64,000 nt of DNA, from the NCBI RefSeq assembly GCF_028368995.1, contig NZ_JAQNDL010000004.1, positions 628,001 through 692,000 on the forward strand. The letters are read 5' to 3'. The translations under genes and the position numbers were made by a program. Numbering within the stretch: the stretch's first letter is position 1; each line of letters starts with the position of its first letter. Origin of the DNA: Nannocystis bainbridge (GTDB lineage: Bacteria > Myxococcota_A > Polyangia > Nannocystales > Nannocystaceae). Below are positions 15,763 through 25,290 of this stretch, piece after piece. The notes under the pieces were generated by a model that worked only from the letters and a program-made list of their open reading frames with translations, had not been told where the DNA came from and ran no database searches.

Positions 15763-18700
15763 GCGACCTGGCCGACGAGCTGCGGGCCGGCGGGGAGGTC
15801 GACTCGCAGGGGCGCTTCACGCTCGACCGGGCGCAGGCGCGGGCGAAGATGCAGAAGTTTCAGCTCGACGACGCGCGCCGCTATGTGCTCGAGCTGGTGC
15901 AGGCGGCGGTGATCCGCGGGGCGACGAGGATCGGGTTCGACATCGACGCCGACGACATGCGGATGCGCTTCGACGGGCGGCCGTTCTCGCGGGCGGAGCT
16001 CGAGGAGCTGTGGGGCTCGATCTTCGCCGACGGCGACGAGGCCGACCTGCGCGGGCTCCGGCAGCTGGCGCTCGGCCTCAACGCGGCGCTGGGGCTGGTC
16101 CCGAAGCAGATCGTGGTGCGCAGCGGGACGACGCGGCTGCGGCTGGCGCCGGGCAAGGAGGACGCGCTGACGGAGGCCGAACCGGCGATCGCGGAGACGA
16201 CGATCCACGTCGAGAAGCGGCTGCGCCTCGGGCTGATGGTGGCGTTCTTCCACGACCTGCGCGGGAGCCTGGGCGAGGAGGTGTACCTGCGCGAGCGCTG
16301 CGTCTACGCGCGGGTGTCGATCACGCTCGACGGCCAGCCGATCGCGTCCGGGCCGCGGGTCCCGCACGCGATGCTGCGGCTCGAGCTGGCGGAGCCGGGG
16401 CTGACGGGGATGCTGGCGCTGCTGCCGGGCGAGGCGCCGGCGGAGGTGCGGCTGGTGAAGGACGGGGTGTGGATCGATACGCACCCGCTCGAGGGCGTGG
16501 GGCCGGGGATCCTGGCGATCGTCGAGGCGGAGGCGCTGCGCAAGGATGTGTCGATGGCGAAGATCGTCGCCGACGCGGGGTTCGAGCAGGTGGTGGGGCT
16601 GGTGCGCGCGGTTCGCTGGACGCTGCTGGCGCGCGCGGCCGCGGCGGTCCTGGCGGGGGAGATCCGGCCGGAGTCGGTGATGCCGCGGATCCGCGAGGAG
16701 GCGCTGCAGTTCATGAAGCTCCGCGACCTCCGCAAGCGGGCGGAGGTGGAGCCGCTGGCCCGGGCGATCACGTGGATGGACGCGAGGACATGTTCTACGG
16801 GACATGTCGAAACGGTCACGTTGGCGGGGCTGACCGAGGCGGTGACGGCCCACCCGGAGAGCGAGGGCCGCGTGCTGCGCTTCGCGACGAGGACGTACGC
16901 GGCGCTCAAGGCGGAGGGGCGGCCGATCCCGCGGCTGTCCCGCAAGGACGCGGACCGGCTGGCGCGGCTGCTGGGGTGCGAGGTGATCGCGGTCGACGAG
17001 GCGCTGGCGGCGGCGCAGCTGCGCGAGCAGGCGCGCGAGGCGTGGCTGCAACGGCGGTCGCCGGCGCGGCTGCGAGAGGGCGGTTATGTGGCCCGCGCGA
17101 CGCTGACGCCAGGGTCAGCGAGCCGCGGCGAGGTGGGGATCGCGGCGGAGGCGGTGACGGGCGGGGCGACGGGGGGGCGGCTGTCGCTGATCACCGAGGG
17201 CTGTCTGCTGCGCCGGGTCGAGGTCGAGTGGGGTGTGGCAGGGCTCGATCTGGTGATCGAGGCTCCGTTCACGCCGAGCGAGCTGTTCGACGACGCGGTC
17301 CGCGATGCGACGCTGGTCGAGGCGGTGCTGGCGGGGCTGGGGGCGTTGGCGGAGCCGCTGGCGGAGCTGGCCGAAAGGACAGGCGAGGCGAGGGGCGCGG
17401 GCGAGGTGCGCGGGCTGGTGAAGGGGTGGCTGCTGCTGGCGCTCGACGCGGAGACGCGAGCGGCGCTGTGGCAGCGGCTCGGGGTGCCGGAGGCGCTGTG
17501 GCCGGAGGCAGAGGCGGTGGCGAGGTGGTTGCCGTCGGCGGATCCGCTGCGCGCGAGCGAGGGGCGGCTGGCGTCGCTGATGCAGGTGCCGCTGTTCGAG
17601 GACTTCGACGGGGCGCGGCGATCGATCGAGGAGCTGGCGCGCCGCTTGGAGCGAGTGGGGCGGATCGAGGCGATCGAGCGCTCGGAGGCGCCGGAGCCGT
17701 CACTCGGCCGCGAGATCGCGTGGCTGGGCCGCGGCGACCGCAAGATCCTGGCAGGGCTGCTCGGCGGGGAGGCGATGCTGCAGTCGTGGGCGCCGACGCT
17801 GGCGGTGCGCCGACGCGAGCGCCAATTCTGGGCCCAGGAGGCGCGCTCGCAGGCGGAGTCGATGCGCGCGGCGGAGGAGGCGGCGCGGGTGGTGGGGCTC
17901 GATCCGGGCTTGTGGTGCCTGGCGTGGCGCGAGGAGGAATTGGAATTGGTGCTGACGCTGCACCCGCCGGCGACGCCGTTCCGGCTGGCGAGGGAGGTCG
18001 AGCCGGCGACGGTGGAGCTGCGGTTCGAGGGCCGCCCGTTGACGACGCGCACGCTGGCGGCGGGCTTCGGACCGATCACGGCGGTGGCGACGACGAGGTC
18101 GTTGCGCCCGAACGCGAGCTGGGACGAGGTGGCGGACGAGGCGGTGGTGGCGACGGTGACGGAGGGGCTGCGTCGGGCCGCGTGGGCGCTGGTGGCGGGG
18201 GTGATCGAGCGCTGGATGAGCGGCGCGGGGGTCGGCGATTCGACGTGGACATGGCTGCGTGAGCAGCTGCTGGCCCGCCTGACCGCTTCGACGCGAGCGG
18301 AGGTGATGGCAGCGGCGCCGCGGGTGCTGGAGGTGCCGCTGTTCGCGACGCTGGGCCCGCGGGTGCTGAGCCTGGCGGAGGTGGAGGCGGTGGTGGCGGC
18401 GGAGGGACAGATCGGCTGGGTGCCGCGGACGATGCCGGGGGCGTCGCTGCCGGAGCCGCCGATCGTGCGCGAGGATCCGCCGACGATCGCGGCGCTGCGG
18501 CGATGGTTGGGCGAGGCGCGCGTGGTCGACGGCGGGGAGCGGGTGCGGTCGCAACGACTGGCGCGACGCCTGGTGGATCTGCCGGCGATGACTTCGCTGA
18601 AGCTGGATCCGTCGCGGGTGTGGGCGACGACGTCGCTGGCGAACGAGAAGGGCGAGGTCGAGGGCGAGGTGGGGCTGCGCCGCGAGGACGGGGCACCGAC

Positions 18701-20315
18701 GCTGCAGATCGAGCTGGGGCTGGACGGGCGGAAGATCGGGGAGTTCGTGCACGAGGACGCACCGGCGCCGCTGCTGGCGATCGCGTGCGATCGATCGCTG
18801 CCGCTGACGACGGAGGGCGAGGTCGAGGTCGGCAGCAAGCGCTACCAACAATTGCTGCGGCGCTGCCGACGGGCGGCGACAGGGATGATCGTGGGGCTGT
18901 GCGATCGCTATGCGTCGCTGCCGAACGACGAGCGGTCGTCGGCGCGGGCGCTGCTGCTGGAATACGCAGGGCGACGGCTCCGGCGGGCGCGGCAGGACGG
19001 GTCGGAGCCGGGCCGCGGGGTGGAGGCGGTGAAGGGGCTGCCGCTGCTGATCGATGTGTGGGGGACGCCGTGCTCGCTGGCAGAGATCGAGGGGGCGGGG
19101 AATGGGGTGTTCGAGGCGGTGACGCGCGGGGTCGAGGCGCCGCCGCAGGAGGCCAGGGCGACGCGCAGGGTCGTGGTGGTCGACGCGGCGGCGCGTGGGT
19201 GCCTCGAGGCGATCGGGGAGGTGAAGCTGCTCGATGCGCGCTGGGAGGAGGTGCTGGCGGGGCTCCGGGCGCTGGTGGCAGCGCCGCAGTGCACGCTGCC
19301 GGATCTGCGCGAGGTGGCGTGGGTGGCTCGCAAGGCGATGATCGCAGGCGGGCTGGAGGCGTACCTGTGGATCCCTCGGGCGCCGCGGCGGGAAGACTCG
19401 GTGGCGCTGGCGGTCGGTGGACGCGAGGTGGGCCGCTTCACGCCGGTGCTGCCGTGCGCGGGGATCGTGAGCGGGGCGAGCCTGGCGGGAGAGCCGGGCG
19501 CGAGCCGGCTGGAGGCGCGGCAAGTCAGTAGCCTGGCGAAGCAGGTGTGCCGGCTGTACGAGGCGCTGGCGAAGCAGGTGAAGACGGGCGGACGCCTGAA
19601 GGCGAGCGAGCGCGATGCGGCCGCGCAGTGGCTGGCGCAGGTGGATGCGATGCTGGGGAGCGTGGAGGAGCCAGCGGAGGTGGGGAAGGCGCTGACGGAG
19701 CTGAAGGCGGCGCTTGCAGAGTGCGTGCCGCCGGGGCTGCGAGAGGCGCGGGCGCAGGCGGAGGCGTCGCGGCGACGCGAGGCGGAGGAGCGGAGAGAGA
19801 GCGAGGCGAGGGAGGCGGGGCTCGGCGAGGAGCGGGTGAGGGAGGCGGGGCTTCGGGAGCAGCAGGGGCGCGAGCAAGAGTTGCGCGAGGAGGCAGCGGC
19901 ACGGCAGGGTGGTGATGCGGCGAGGCCGGACAGCGGGATGAAGTCGAGGGGGGCGCCGAAGCCGACGCCGGAGCAACAACTGCTGGCGCTGGTCCGCGCG
20001 GAGCTGGAGTGGGCTCGCGCGCGCCACGGGTCGGCGCTCGAGCAGCTGCGGCTGGACCGCCTGGCCATCGGGACAGGTCGAGAGGCAGGCATCGCCCGCT
20101 TCGATGGCGGGATCGTGCTACAGCAGCGTCACTCGCTGATCGCCCGCGCGCTGACGCGACTGGCCATCGAGGAGGCGCCCGATCCGGTCGACATGGTGTT
20201 CGTGATGGCGCACGTGTATACGCTGATGAACGAGGTGGCGGAGGGGATCGAGGCGCACGACGAGCAAGCGTTCGTGGCGCGGCTGGCAGAAGGGCTGGCG
20301 GCAGGGCTGGGGTGA
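15741..20315 (+). CDS. Very large partner protein of the GHKL ATPase, degenerate GHKL-like N-terminus
   Basis: 1524 residues, start ATG 15741 inside the end of the preceding gene. The N-terminus (RRYVLELVQAAVIRGATRI, then FDIDADDMRMRFDGRPF) has the outline of a GHKL N box and following strand but lacks the Asn and the Gly-rich lids, so it probably does not hydrolyse ATP. The middle 1000 residues contain no recognised domain. Residues about 1370-1425 form a charged coiled coil (EERRESEAREAGLGEERVRE). The last 80 residues are helical (DMVFVMAHVYTLMNEVAEGI). A palindrome copy at 16785-16809 is translated in frame as DARTCSTGHVE. The paired architecture suggests a large ATP-driven machine; function unknown. 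Confidence 0.85.
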   Translation: MAKDGRLSDLADELRAGGEVDSQGRFTLDRAQARAKMQKFQLDDARRYVLELVQAAVIRGATRIGFDIDADDMRMRFDGRPFSRAELEELWGSIFADGDEADLRGLRQLALGLNAALGLVPKQIVVRSGTTRLRLAPGKEDALTEAEPAIAETTIHVEKRLRLGLMVAFFHDLRGSLGEEVYLRERCVYARVSITLDGQPIASGPRVPHAMLRLELAEPGLTGMLALLPGEAPAEVRLVKDGVWIDTHPLEGVGPGILAIVEAEALRKDVSMAKIVADAGFEQVVGLVRAVRWTLLARAAAAVLAGEIRPESVMPRIREEALQFMKLRDLRKRAEVEPLARAITWMDARTCSTGHVETVTLAGLTEAVTAHPESEGRVLRFATRTYAALKAEGRPIPRLSRKDADRLARLLGCEVIAVDEALAAAQLREQAREAWLQRRSPARLREGGYVARATLTPGSASRGEVGIAAEAVTGGATGGRLSLITEGCLLRRVEVEWGVAGLDLVIEAPFTPSELFDDAVRDATLVEAVLAGLGALAEPLAELAERTGEARGAGEVRGLVKGWLLLALDAETRAALWQRLGVPEALWPEAEAVARWLPSADPLRASEGRLASLMQVPLFEDFDGARRSIEELARRLERVGRIEAIERSEAPEPSLGREIAWLGRGDRKILAGLLGGEAMLQSWAPTLAVRRRERQFWAQEARSQAESMRAAEEAARVVGLDPGLWCLAWREEELELVLTLHPPATPFRLAREVEPATVELRFEGRPLTTRTLAAGFGPITAVATTRSLRPNASWDEVADEAVVATVTEGLRRAAWALVAGVIERWMSGAGVGDSTWTWLREQLLARLTASTRAEVMAAAPRVLEVPLFATLGPRVLSLAEVEAVVAAEGQIGWVPRTMPGASLPEPPIVREDPPTIAALRRWLGEARVVDGGERVRSQRLARRLVDLPAMTSLKLDPSRVWATTSLANEKGEVEGEVGLRREDGAPTLQIELGLDGRKIGEFVHEDAPAPLLAIACDRSLPLTTEGEVEVGSKRYQQLLRRCRRAATGMIVGLCDRYASLPNDERSSARALLLEYAGRRLRRARQDGSEPGRGVEAVKGLPLLIDVWGTPCSLAEIEGAGNGVFEAVTRGVEAPPQEARATRRVVVVDAAARGCLEAIGEVKLLDARWEEVLAGLRALVAAPQCTLPDLREVAWVARKAMIAGGLEAYLWIPRAPRREDSVALAVGGREVGRFTPVLPCAGIVSGASLAGEPGASRLEARQVSSLAKQVCRLYEALAKQVKTGGRLKASERDAAAQWLAQVDAMLGSVEEPAEVGKALTELKAALAECVPPGLREARAQAEASRRREAEERRESEAREAGLGEERVREAGLREQQGREQELREEAAARQGGDAARPDSGMKSRGAPKPTPEQQLLALVRAELEWARARHGSALEQLRLDRLAIGTGREAGIARFDGGIVLQQRHSLIARALTRLAIEEAPDPVDMVFVMAHVYTLMNEVAEGIEAHDEQAFVARLAEGLAAGLG
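16785..16809. repeat. Palindrome copy inside the large coding region
   Basis: AGGACATGTTCTACGGGACATGTCG is split here as AGGACATGTT and GGGACATGTCG. It is a member of the dispersed family, present in frame within the 1524-residue protein. Confidence 0.75.
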
Positions 20316-20453
20316 GCGGGGTGAGAGAGGTGCGGGGTGCGGCGGGAGGTCTGGTCTCGTCGGGGTCGTGGATGAAGTTGGGTTGCACTGTCCGGGGCGG
20401 GAGCTCGGGCTCGTTTGGGCGGTGGACAGCACGAACGAGATAGTTGCAGTGCT

Positions 20454-22028
20454 TCACGGGTCCTCGATGCAGTAGAGGGAAGAAGCGCTGGAGCAGGGGA
20501 CTACACCTCCCGAGTTTGTCCAGGTCCCGTCTGTCGCGTTCGTCTTGCCGAAGGCCCCTGAGAAATCCAGTGTCAGGTTGTTCCAGCCGTCGCAGTGGTC
20601 ATCGCCAGCGCTGGTACCATCGGCCTTAGTGTTCGTCCAAGGGGCGCTGGAAGCCTGCATGTTCAGCTCGGTCAGATCGACGGGGTGCAGCAGCTCGCCG
20701 TCAGTTAGGTCGGCCCAACCATTCTCCGCCACCGGAGTGCCGTCGATCAACACGTACGCTCCCTGATACTGAGTGTCGAGCCGATTCGCGGGCGAGGTGC
20801 CCAGGGTCGACAGCCAGGCCTTAAAGCTGGCCGCATTCGGGAGCCCGGCAGAGGTCGCCGCTGCCACGCACTTCATGTCCGCACCGCCAATGGCGCCGAG
20901 GTTGCCTTTGAATCCGGCGCTGGTGACGAAGAGGATGCGGCGGGGTTTGAGGCAGGTATTGGAGCAGGCGTCGGTGTCGATGTCGTTGCCGTCGTCGCAC
21001 TCTTCTTCGTCGGTCCAGACGATGTTGTCGCCGCAGGTGGCGGGCTGGCAGGCGTTGGTGCAGGCGTCGGTGTCGACGTCGTTGCCGTCGTCGCACTGTT
21101 CTTCGCCGGTCCAGAGGATGTCGTCGCCGCAGGTGGCGGGTTGGCAGGCGTTGGTGCAGGCGTCGGTGTCGATGTCGTTGCCGTCGTCGCAGGTCTCGCC
21201 GGGGCCGAGCTGGCCGTCGCCGCAGGCGCTGGCTTCGCAGAGCTCGTTGCAGGGCTTGTCGGGGCCGTTGTCGGGGCCGTCGTCGCACTCCTCTTCGCCG
21301 GCCCAGAGGAGGCCGTCGCCGCAGGTGGCGAGGGCGCAGGTGTCGAGGCAGGCGTCGGTGTTGTCGTCGTTGCCGTCGTCGCAGACTTCGCCATCCTCCT
21401 GGACGCCGTTGCCGCAGGTGGGCTCGGAGCAGTCGTCGGGGCAGGTGAGCATGGACTCGCCGGGGCCGCAGAGCCCGTCGCCGCAGACGCAGGCGGCGCC
21501 TTCGCAGGGCTCGCAGTCGCGGGGGCAGGTGGTGTCCTCGCCGGCCTGGCAGAGGCCGTCGCCGCAGAGGTCGGTGCAGTCGTCGGGGCAGACGGCGGCG
21601 TTTTCGTGGCGGTCGCAGACGCTGTCGCCGCAGGTGCCGGGGTGGCAGTCGACGGGGCAGCGGGCGGGGTCCTCGGCGGGGGCGCAGAGGCCGTCGCCGC
21701 AGCCGAAGCCGGGGAAGTCGCGGGGGCAGGTGGCCTGGGTCTCGCCGGGGTCCTCCTGGCCGTTGCCGCAGGTCTGGAGGCAGGCGGCGACGAAGGTCCA
21801 GTTCTCCTGGGCGTCGCAAACGGCGGCAGCCGGGCCGGTGCCGGTGGCGTCGGTCCAGAGGCAGTCGTCAGGGCAGGAGGTCTGGTTCTCGTCGGAATCG
21901 CAGACGAAGTCGTGGTTGCATGCCCAGGGCGGGTGCTCGGGCTCGCTTGCGCAGGTGATGAGTGCGAGGGCGAAGGGCACGGCCGCGAGGCCGCCGAGCA
22001 TCGATGCGAGAGCGTGGTGCTGCGTCAC
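20454..22028 (-). CDS. Cys-rich repeat (DUF4215-type) lipoprotein with C-terminal DUF1554-like domain, copy 2
   Basis: 524 residues from a GTG at 22028 whose first bases overlap the TGA of the upstream paralogue (GTGA). The ATG at 22001 is an alternative. The signal ends LALITC. The body is Cys-rich: repeats of about 15 residues (CPDDCTDLCGDGLC) and then four myxobacterial Cys-rich repeats of the form CDDGNDIDTDACTNACQPAT. The C-terminal 160 residues (FVTSAGFKGNLGAIGGADMK, FKAWLSTLGTSPANRLDTQY, SSLYCIEDP) match a DUF1554 lectin-like domain. It probably acts on the cell surface. It is nearly identical to its upstream neighbour in the repeat part but differs in the C-terminal domain. Confidence 0.85.
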   Translation of the reverse strand: MTQHHALASMLGGLAAVPFALALITCASEPEHPPWACNHDFVCDSDENQTSCPDDCLWTDATGTGPAAAVCDAQENWTFVAACLQTCGNGQEDPGETQATCPRDFPGFGCGDGLCAPAEDPARCPVDCHPGTCGDSVCDRHENAAVCPDDCTDLCGDGLCQAGEDTTCPRDCEPCEGAACVCGDGLCGPGESMLTCPDDCSEPTCGNGVQEDGEVCDDGNDDNTDACLDTCALATCGDGLLWAGEEECDDGPDNGPDKPCNELCEASACGDGQLGPGETCDDGNDIDTDACTNACQPATCGDDILWTGEEQCDDGNDVDTDACTNACQPATCGDNIVWTDEEECDDGNDIDTDACSNTCLKPRRILFVTSAGFKGNLGAIGGADMKCVAAATSAGLPNAASFKAWLSTLGTSPANRLDTQYQGAYVLIDGTPVAENGWADLTDGELLHPVDLTELNMQASSAPWTNTKADGTSAGDDHCDGWNNLTLDFSGAFGKTNATDGTWTNSGGVVPCSSASSLYCIEDP

Positions 22029-23590
22029 GGGTCCTCGATGCAGTAGAGGGGGAAGGCGCCCGAACACGAGTTCGTGTCCGTCGAGTCGGTCCAGCCGGAG
22101 TCGATGGCGAGGGTAGAGCCGTACAGCCCCTTGTTCTGCCCGGAGTTGCTCGTCCAGAAACTGCAGTGGCTGTTGCCTGCGGGAGTCCCGTCGGCCTTGG
22201 TGTTGGTCCACGGGTTACTGTCCAGGAAAGCTCCGCTTTCCGTTATGTCGATGGGCTGGGAGAGAGTCCCGTCTGTGAGGCCGACCCAGCCGTTTTCGGC
22301 GACGGGAGTGCCGTCGACGAGGACGTACATCCCGACGTAGGTCGTATCCATGCGCATAGCGGGCCAGACTTCGTTCGTGGAGATCCAAGCCTTGAAGGTC
22401 ATGGGGTTCGCCAGGCCGGCGGTCATAGCTGCGGTCTGGCACCTGGCGTCGATGGCGCTCAGGAGGCCGAGGTTGCCCTGGTACGCTGTGCTGGTGACGA
22501 AGAGGACGCGGCGGGGTTTGAGGCAGGTGTTGGAGCAGGCGTCGGTGTCGACTTGGTTGCCGTCGTCGCACTCTTCTTCGTCGGTCCAGACGATGCTGTC
22601 GCCGCAGTCGGCGGGCTCGCAGGCGTTGGTGCAGGCGTCGGTGTCGATGTCGTTGCCGTCGTCGCACTGTTCTTCGTCGGTCCACAGGATGTCGTCGCCG
22701 CAGGTGGCGGGTTGGCAGGCGTTGGTGCAGGCGTCGGTGTCGATGTCGTTGCCGTCGTCGCAGGTCTCGCCGGGGCCGAGCTGGCCGTCGCCGCAGGCGC
22801 TGGCTTCGCATAGCTCGTTGCAGGGCTTGCCGGGGCCGTTGTCGGGGCCGTCGTCGCATTCCTCTTCGCCGGCCCAGACGATATTGTCGCCGCAGGTGGC
22901 GGGCTGGCAGGTGTCGAGGCAGGCGTCGGTGTTGTCGTCGTTGCCGTCGTCGCAGGCTTCGCCGGGCTCCTGGACGCCGTTGCCGCAGGCGGGCCCGGTG
23001 CAGTCGTCGGGGCAGGTGAGCATGGACTCGCCGGGGCCGCAGAGCCCGTCGCCGCAGACGCAGGCGGCGCCCTCGCAAGGCTCGCAGTCGCGGGGGCAGG
23101 TGGTGTCTTCGCCGGCCTGGCAGAGGCCATCGCCGCAGAGGTCGGTGCAGTCGTCGGGGCAGACGGCGGCGTTTTCGTGGCGGTCGCAGACGCTGTCGCC
23201 GCAGGTGCCGGGGTGGCAGTCGACGGGGCAGCGGGCGGGGTCCTCGGCAGGGGCGCAGAGGCCGTCGCGGCAGCCGGGGCCGGGGAAATCGCGGGGGCAG
23301 GTGTCCTGGGTCTCGCCGGGGTCCTGCTGACCGTCGCCGCAGGTGTCGAGGCAGGCGGTGACGAAGGTCCAGTTCTCGCGGGCGTCACAGACGGCGGCGG
23401 CGTCGCCCTCGCCGGTGGCGTCGGTCCAGAGGCAGTCGTCGGGGCAGGAGGTCTGGTTCTCGTCAGGGTCGCAGACGAAGTCGTGGTTGCACTGCCAGGA
23501 CGGATCGGTGGCGGCCAGGAACTCGCCGCGGAGGCAGCTCGTGCCGACGAGAGCGAGCGAGAAGGCGAAAAGGAGGTGCTGGCGCGCCAT
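22025..23590 (-). CDS. Cys-rich repeat (DUF4215-type) lipoprotein with C-terminal DUF1554-like domain, copy 1
   Basis: 521 residues starting MARQHLLFAFSLALVGTSC with a lipobox GTSC. Same order as copy 2: signal, CPDDC-type Cys clusters, four CDDGN repeats (CDDGNDIDTDACTNACEPAD is one) and a DUF1554-like end (FVTSTAYQGNLGLLSAIDAR, FKAWISTNEVWPAMRMDTTY, FPLYCIEDP). Cysteines are spaced to form a rigid disulfide-linked stalk carrying the terminal lectin-like head. It is the first gene of a coupled pair. Ligand unknown. Confidence 0.87.
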   Translation of the reverse strand: MARQHLLFAFSLALVGTSCLRGEFLAATDPSWQCNHDFVCDPDENQTSCPDDCLWTDATGEGDAAAVCDARENWTFVTACLDTCGDGQQDPGETQDTCPRDFPGPGCRDGLCAPAEDPARCPVDCHPGTCGDSVCDRHENAAVCPDDCTDLCGDGLCQAGEDTTCPRDCEPCEGAACVCGDGLCGPGESMLTCPDDCTGPACGNGVQEPGEACDDGNDDNTDACLDTCQPATCGDNIVWAGEEECDDGPDNGPGKPCNELCEASACGDGQLGPGETCDDGNDIDTDACTNACQPATCGDDILWTDEEQCDDGNDIDTDACTNACEPADCGDSIVWTDEEECDDGNQVDTDACSNTCLKPRRVLFVTSTAYQGNLGLLSAIDARCQTAAMTAGLANPMTFKAWISTNEVWPAMRMDTTYVGMYVLVDGTPVAENGWVGLTDGTLSQPIDITESGAFLDSNPWTNTKADGTPAGNSHCSFWTSNSGQNKGLYGSTLAIDSGWTDSTDTNSCSGAFPLYCIEDP

Positions 23591-23727
23591 CGCTGGATCG
23601 TATGCGAGGGATCCGCGAGGAGCAACGGCGCAAGGCGGCTGGGGGGCCACCAACGCCCGTTGGGGAGGGGGCCAACTGCGGTTGGGTGCTCGCGTTCGTC
23701 GGCGGTTTTCCGTAGACTCGCGGGTCC

Positions 23728-24942
23728 ATGGTCTGCGTCCTCGTGGCCGCTCTCCTGCTGCTGGCGCCCGCCGCCCCGACCGTCGGGCCGCCGGCCGCCG
23801 GCTCGAACGCGCCGTCGAGCGGCGAGGAGCGCCGGGGTCGCGCGCAGGCGGCGTTCGAGCACGGCCGCTTCGCCGAGGCGGCCATCGAGTACGAGTCGCT
23901 CTGGCGCGAAGGACATGGCGCTTCGGACCTGTTCAATGCGGCAGCTTCAAGGTTCGCGCTGCGTCACTACGCGCACGCGGTGGCGCACCTCGAGTCGCTG
24001 CTGGCGCTGTCGTCGTTGACGCCGGCGCAGCGCGAGGAGGCGGCCAACCTGGCGCAGATCGCCCGCGGCAAGACGACGGCGGTGGCGCTGGTGCTGCGAT
24101 CGCCGCGTCCGCTGGCGACGCCGGTGACGGTGACGCTGGCGGTGGTGTCGGCGTTCGCTTCGGATCAACGGCCGGACATCACGAGGACGATCGGGCCCGG
24201 CGACCGCGCGACGCTGGCGCTCGACGCGGGGGTGTGGCGCATCAGCGTCGACGATCCGCGCTTCGAGCCGGTGACGCTCGAGGTGCGGGTGGAGCCGACG
24301 CCGTCGACGACGCCGCAGGTGCTCGATCTGCGGGCCCGGCCCGACGCGCGCGGGCTGCGGCGGTTCGCGCTCGGCTGGGGAACCGCGGGCGCGGTCGGGG
24401 TGGTGGCGGGCGCGGGGCTGCTGGGGGCAGGGCAAGGGCGCTGGTCGTCGCGGCTGGACACGCCGATCGAGGAGTGCACGCCAGGCAACCCGGTCTATCC
24501 GATCGCGGCGTGCCGCGACGCGCTGGCGGGCGCCGGCAACCTGCGCACGGCCGGCGGCGGGGTGCTCGGGGTCGGCGTGGGCGCGCTGGTGGGCGGCTTG
24601 GTGGCGCTGGCTCCGACGCCGCGCGGACGAAAGATCGGGTGGACGGCGACGGCGGTGGTGGGCGGGCTCTCGGCCATCGGTGGGGCGGTCGCGCTCGGGC
24701 TCGGGGTGCAGCAATTTTCGGAGCGCAACGATCGCTCGGCGTGGACAGCGGAGGATCACCGGGCGCTCGGCGGGGCTGCGGCGACGCACACGGTCGGGGC
24801 GGTGTTCGTCGGCCTCGGCGGCGGGCTGCTGGCGAGCTCGGCGACGGGGCTGGTGCTCGAGCGCTCGGGTAAGTTCTTGGTGTCGGCGAGCCCGCAGATG
24901 CGCGTGGGCGGGGCGGGGCTGACGATTCAGGGGCGGTTCTAG
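23728..24942 (+). CDS. Membrane protein with TPR-like N-terminal segment
   Basis: 404 residues. The N-terminus has a signal peptide (MVCVLVAALLLLAPAAPT), then a short helical stretch resembling one to two TPR units (AQAAFEHGRFAEAAIEYESL, LFNAAASRFALRHYAHAVAH), a small beta domain of about 100 residues and four Gly/Ala-rich membrane segments in the second half. This architecture is frequent in myxobacteria beside lipoproteins and kinases; no function is known. It is divergent from the Cys-rich lipoprotein pair with a 137-nt gap. Confidence 0.8.
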   Translation: MVCVLVAALLLLAPAAPTVGPPAAGSNAPSSGEERRGRAQAAFEHGRFAEAAIEYESLWREGHGASDLFNAAASRFALRHYAHAVAHLESLLALSSLTPAQREEAANLAQIARGKTTAVALVLRSPRPLATPVTVTLAVVSAFASDQRPDITRTIGPGDRATLALDAGVWRISVDDPRFEPVTLEVRVEPTPSTTPQVLDLRARPDARGLRRFALGWGTAGAVGVVAGAGLLGAGQGRWSSRLDTPIEECTPGNPVYPIAACRDALAGAGNLRTAGGGVLGVGVGALVGGLVALAPTPRGRKIGWTATAVVGGLSAIGGAVALGLGVQQFSERNDRSAWTAEDHRALGGAAATHTVGAVFVGLGGGLLASSATGLVLERSGKFLVSASPQMRVGGAGLTIQGRF

Positions 24943-25001
24943 GCGTCGCGTCGTTCGCTCGAGTTCCGCGGTCGATCGAGGCAGTCGGCGTCACGCATGG
25001 C

Positions 25002-25222
25002 GGCGCAGGGATCGAGGTCGATCGAACACAAGTGGATCGGCGCCGGCGACTCGATGAAGCGGTAGCATGCCTCGCGGCGCGGGGGTCGAGGTCGATCGAA
25101 CACGGGCGGAGCGGCGCCGACAACTCGATGAGGCGGCAGCACGCGTCGCGGCGCGGGGGTCGAGGTCGACGAACACGGGCGGAGCGGCGCCGACAACTCG
25201 GTGAACCGGCAGCACGCGTCGC
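25002..25222. repeat. Three tandem copies of a 74-bp unit
   Basis: Units at 25002-25075, 25076-25149 and 25150-25222. Each begins GGCGC(A/G)GGG, continues TCGAGGTCGATCGAACAC and ends GCACGCGTCGC. The second and third differ at a few positions and by two missing bases; the first is more diverged. The array fills most of the 348-nt gap (24943-25290) between the membrane protein and the thioredoxin gene. No gene is seen in that gap. Confidence 0.85.
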
Positions 25223-25290
25223 GGGGAGCGTGGTGCTTCGAACAAGCTCGCGGCTCCGCGGCCAGCTCAGCCAGGATGGGTGGAGATGCG

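Noticed and set aside
20940..21420. CRISPR-like regular spacing of similar units
   Set aside because: The units are codon-phase repeats of Cys-rich protein modules (CDDGN pattern) inside open reading frames; there are no conserved direct repeats with unique spacers or cas genes.
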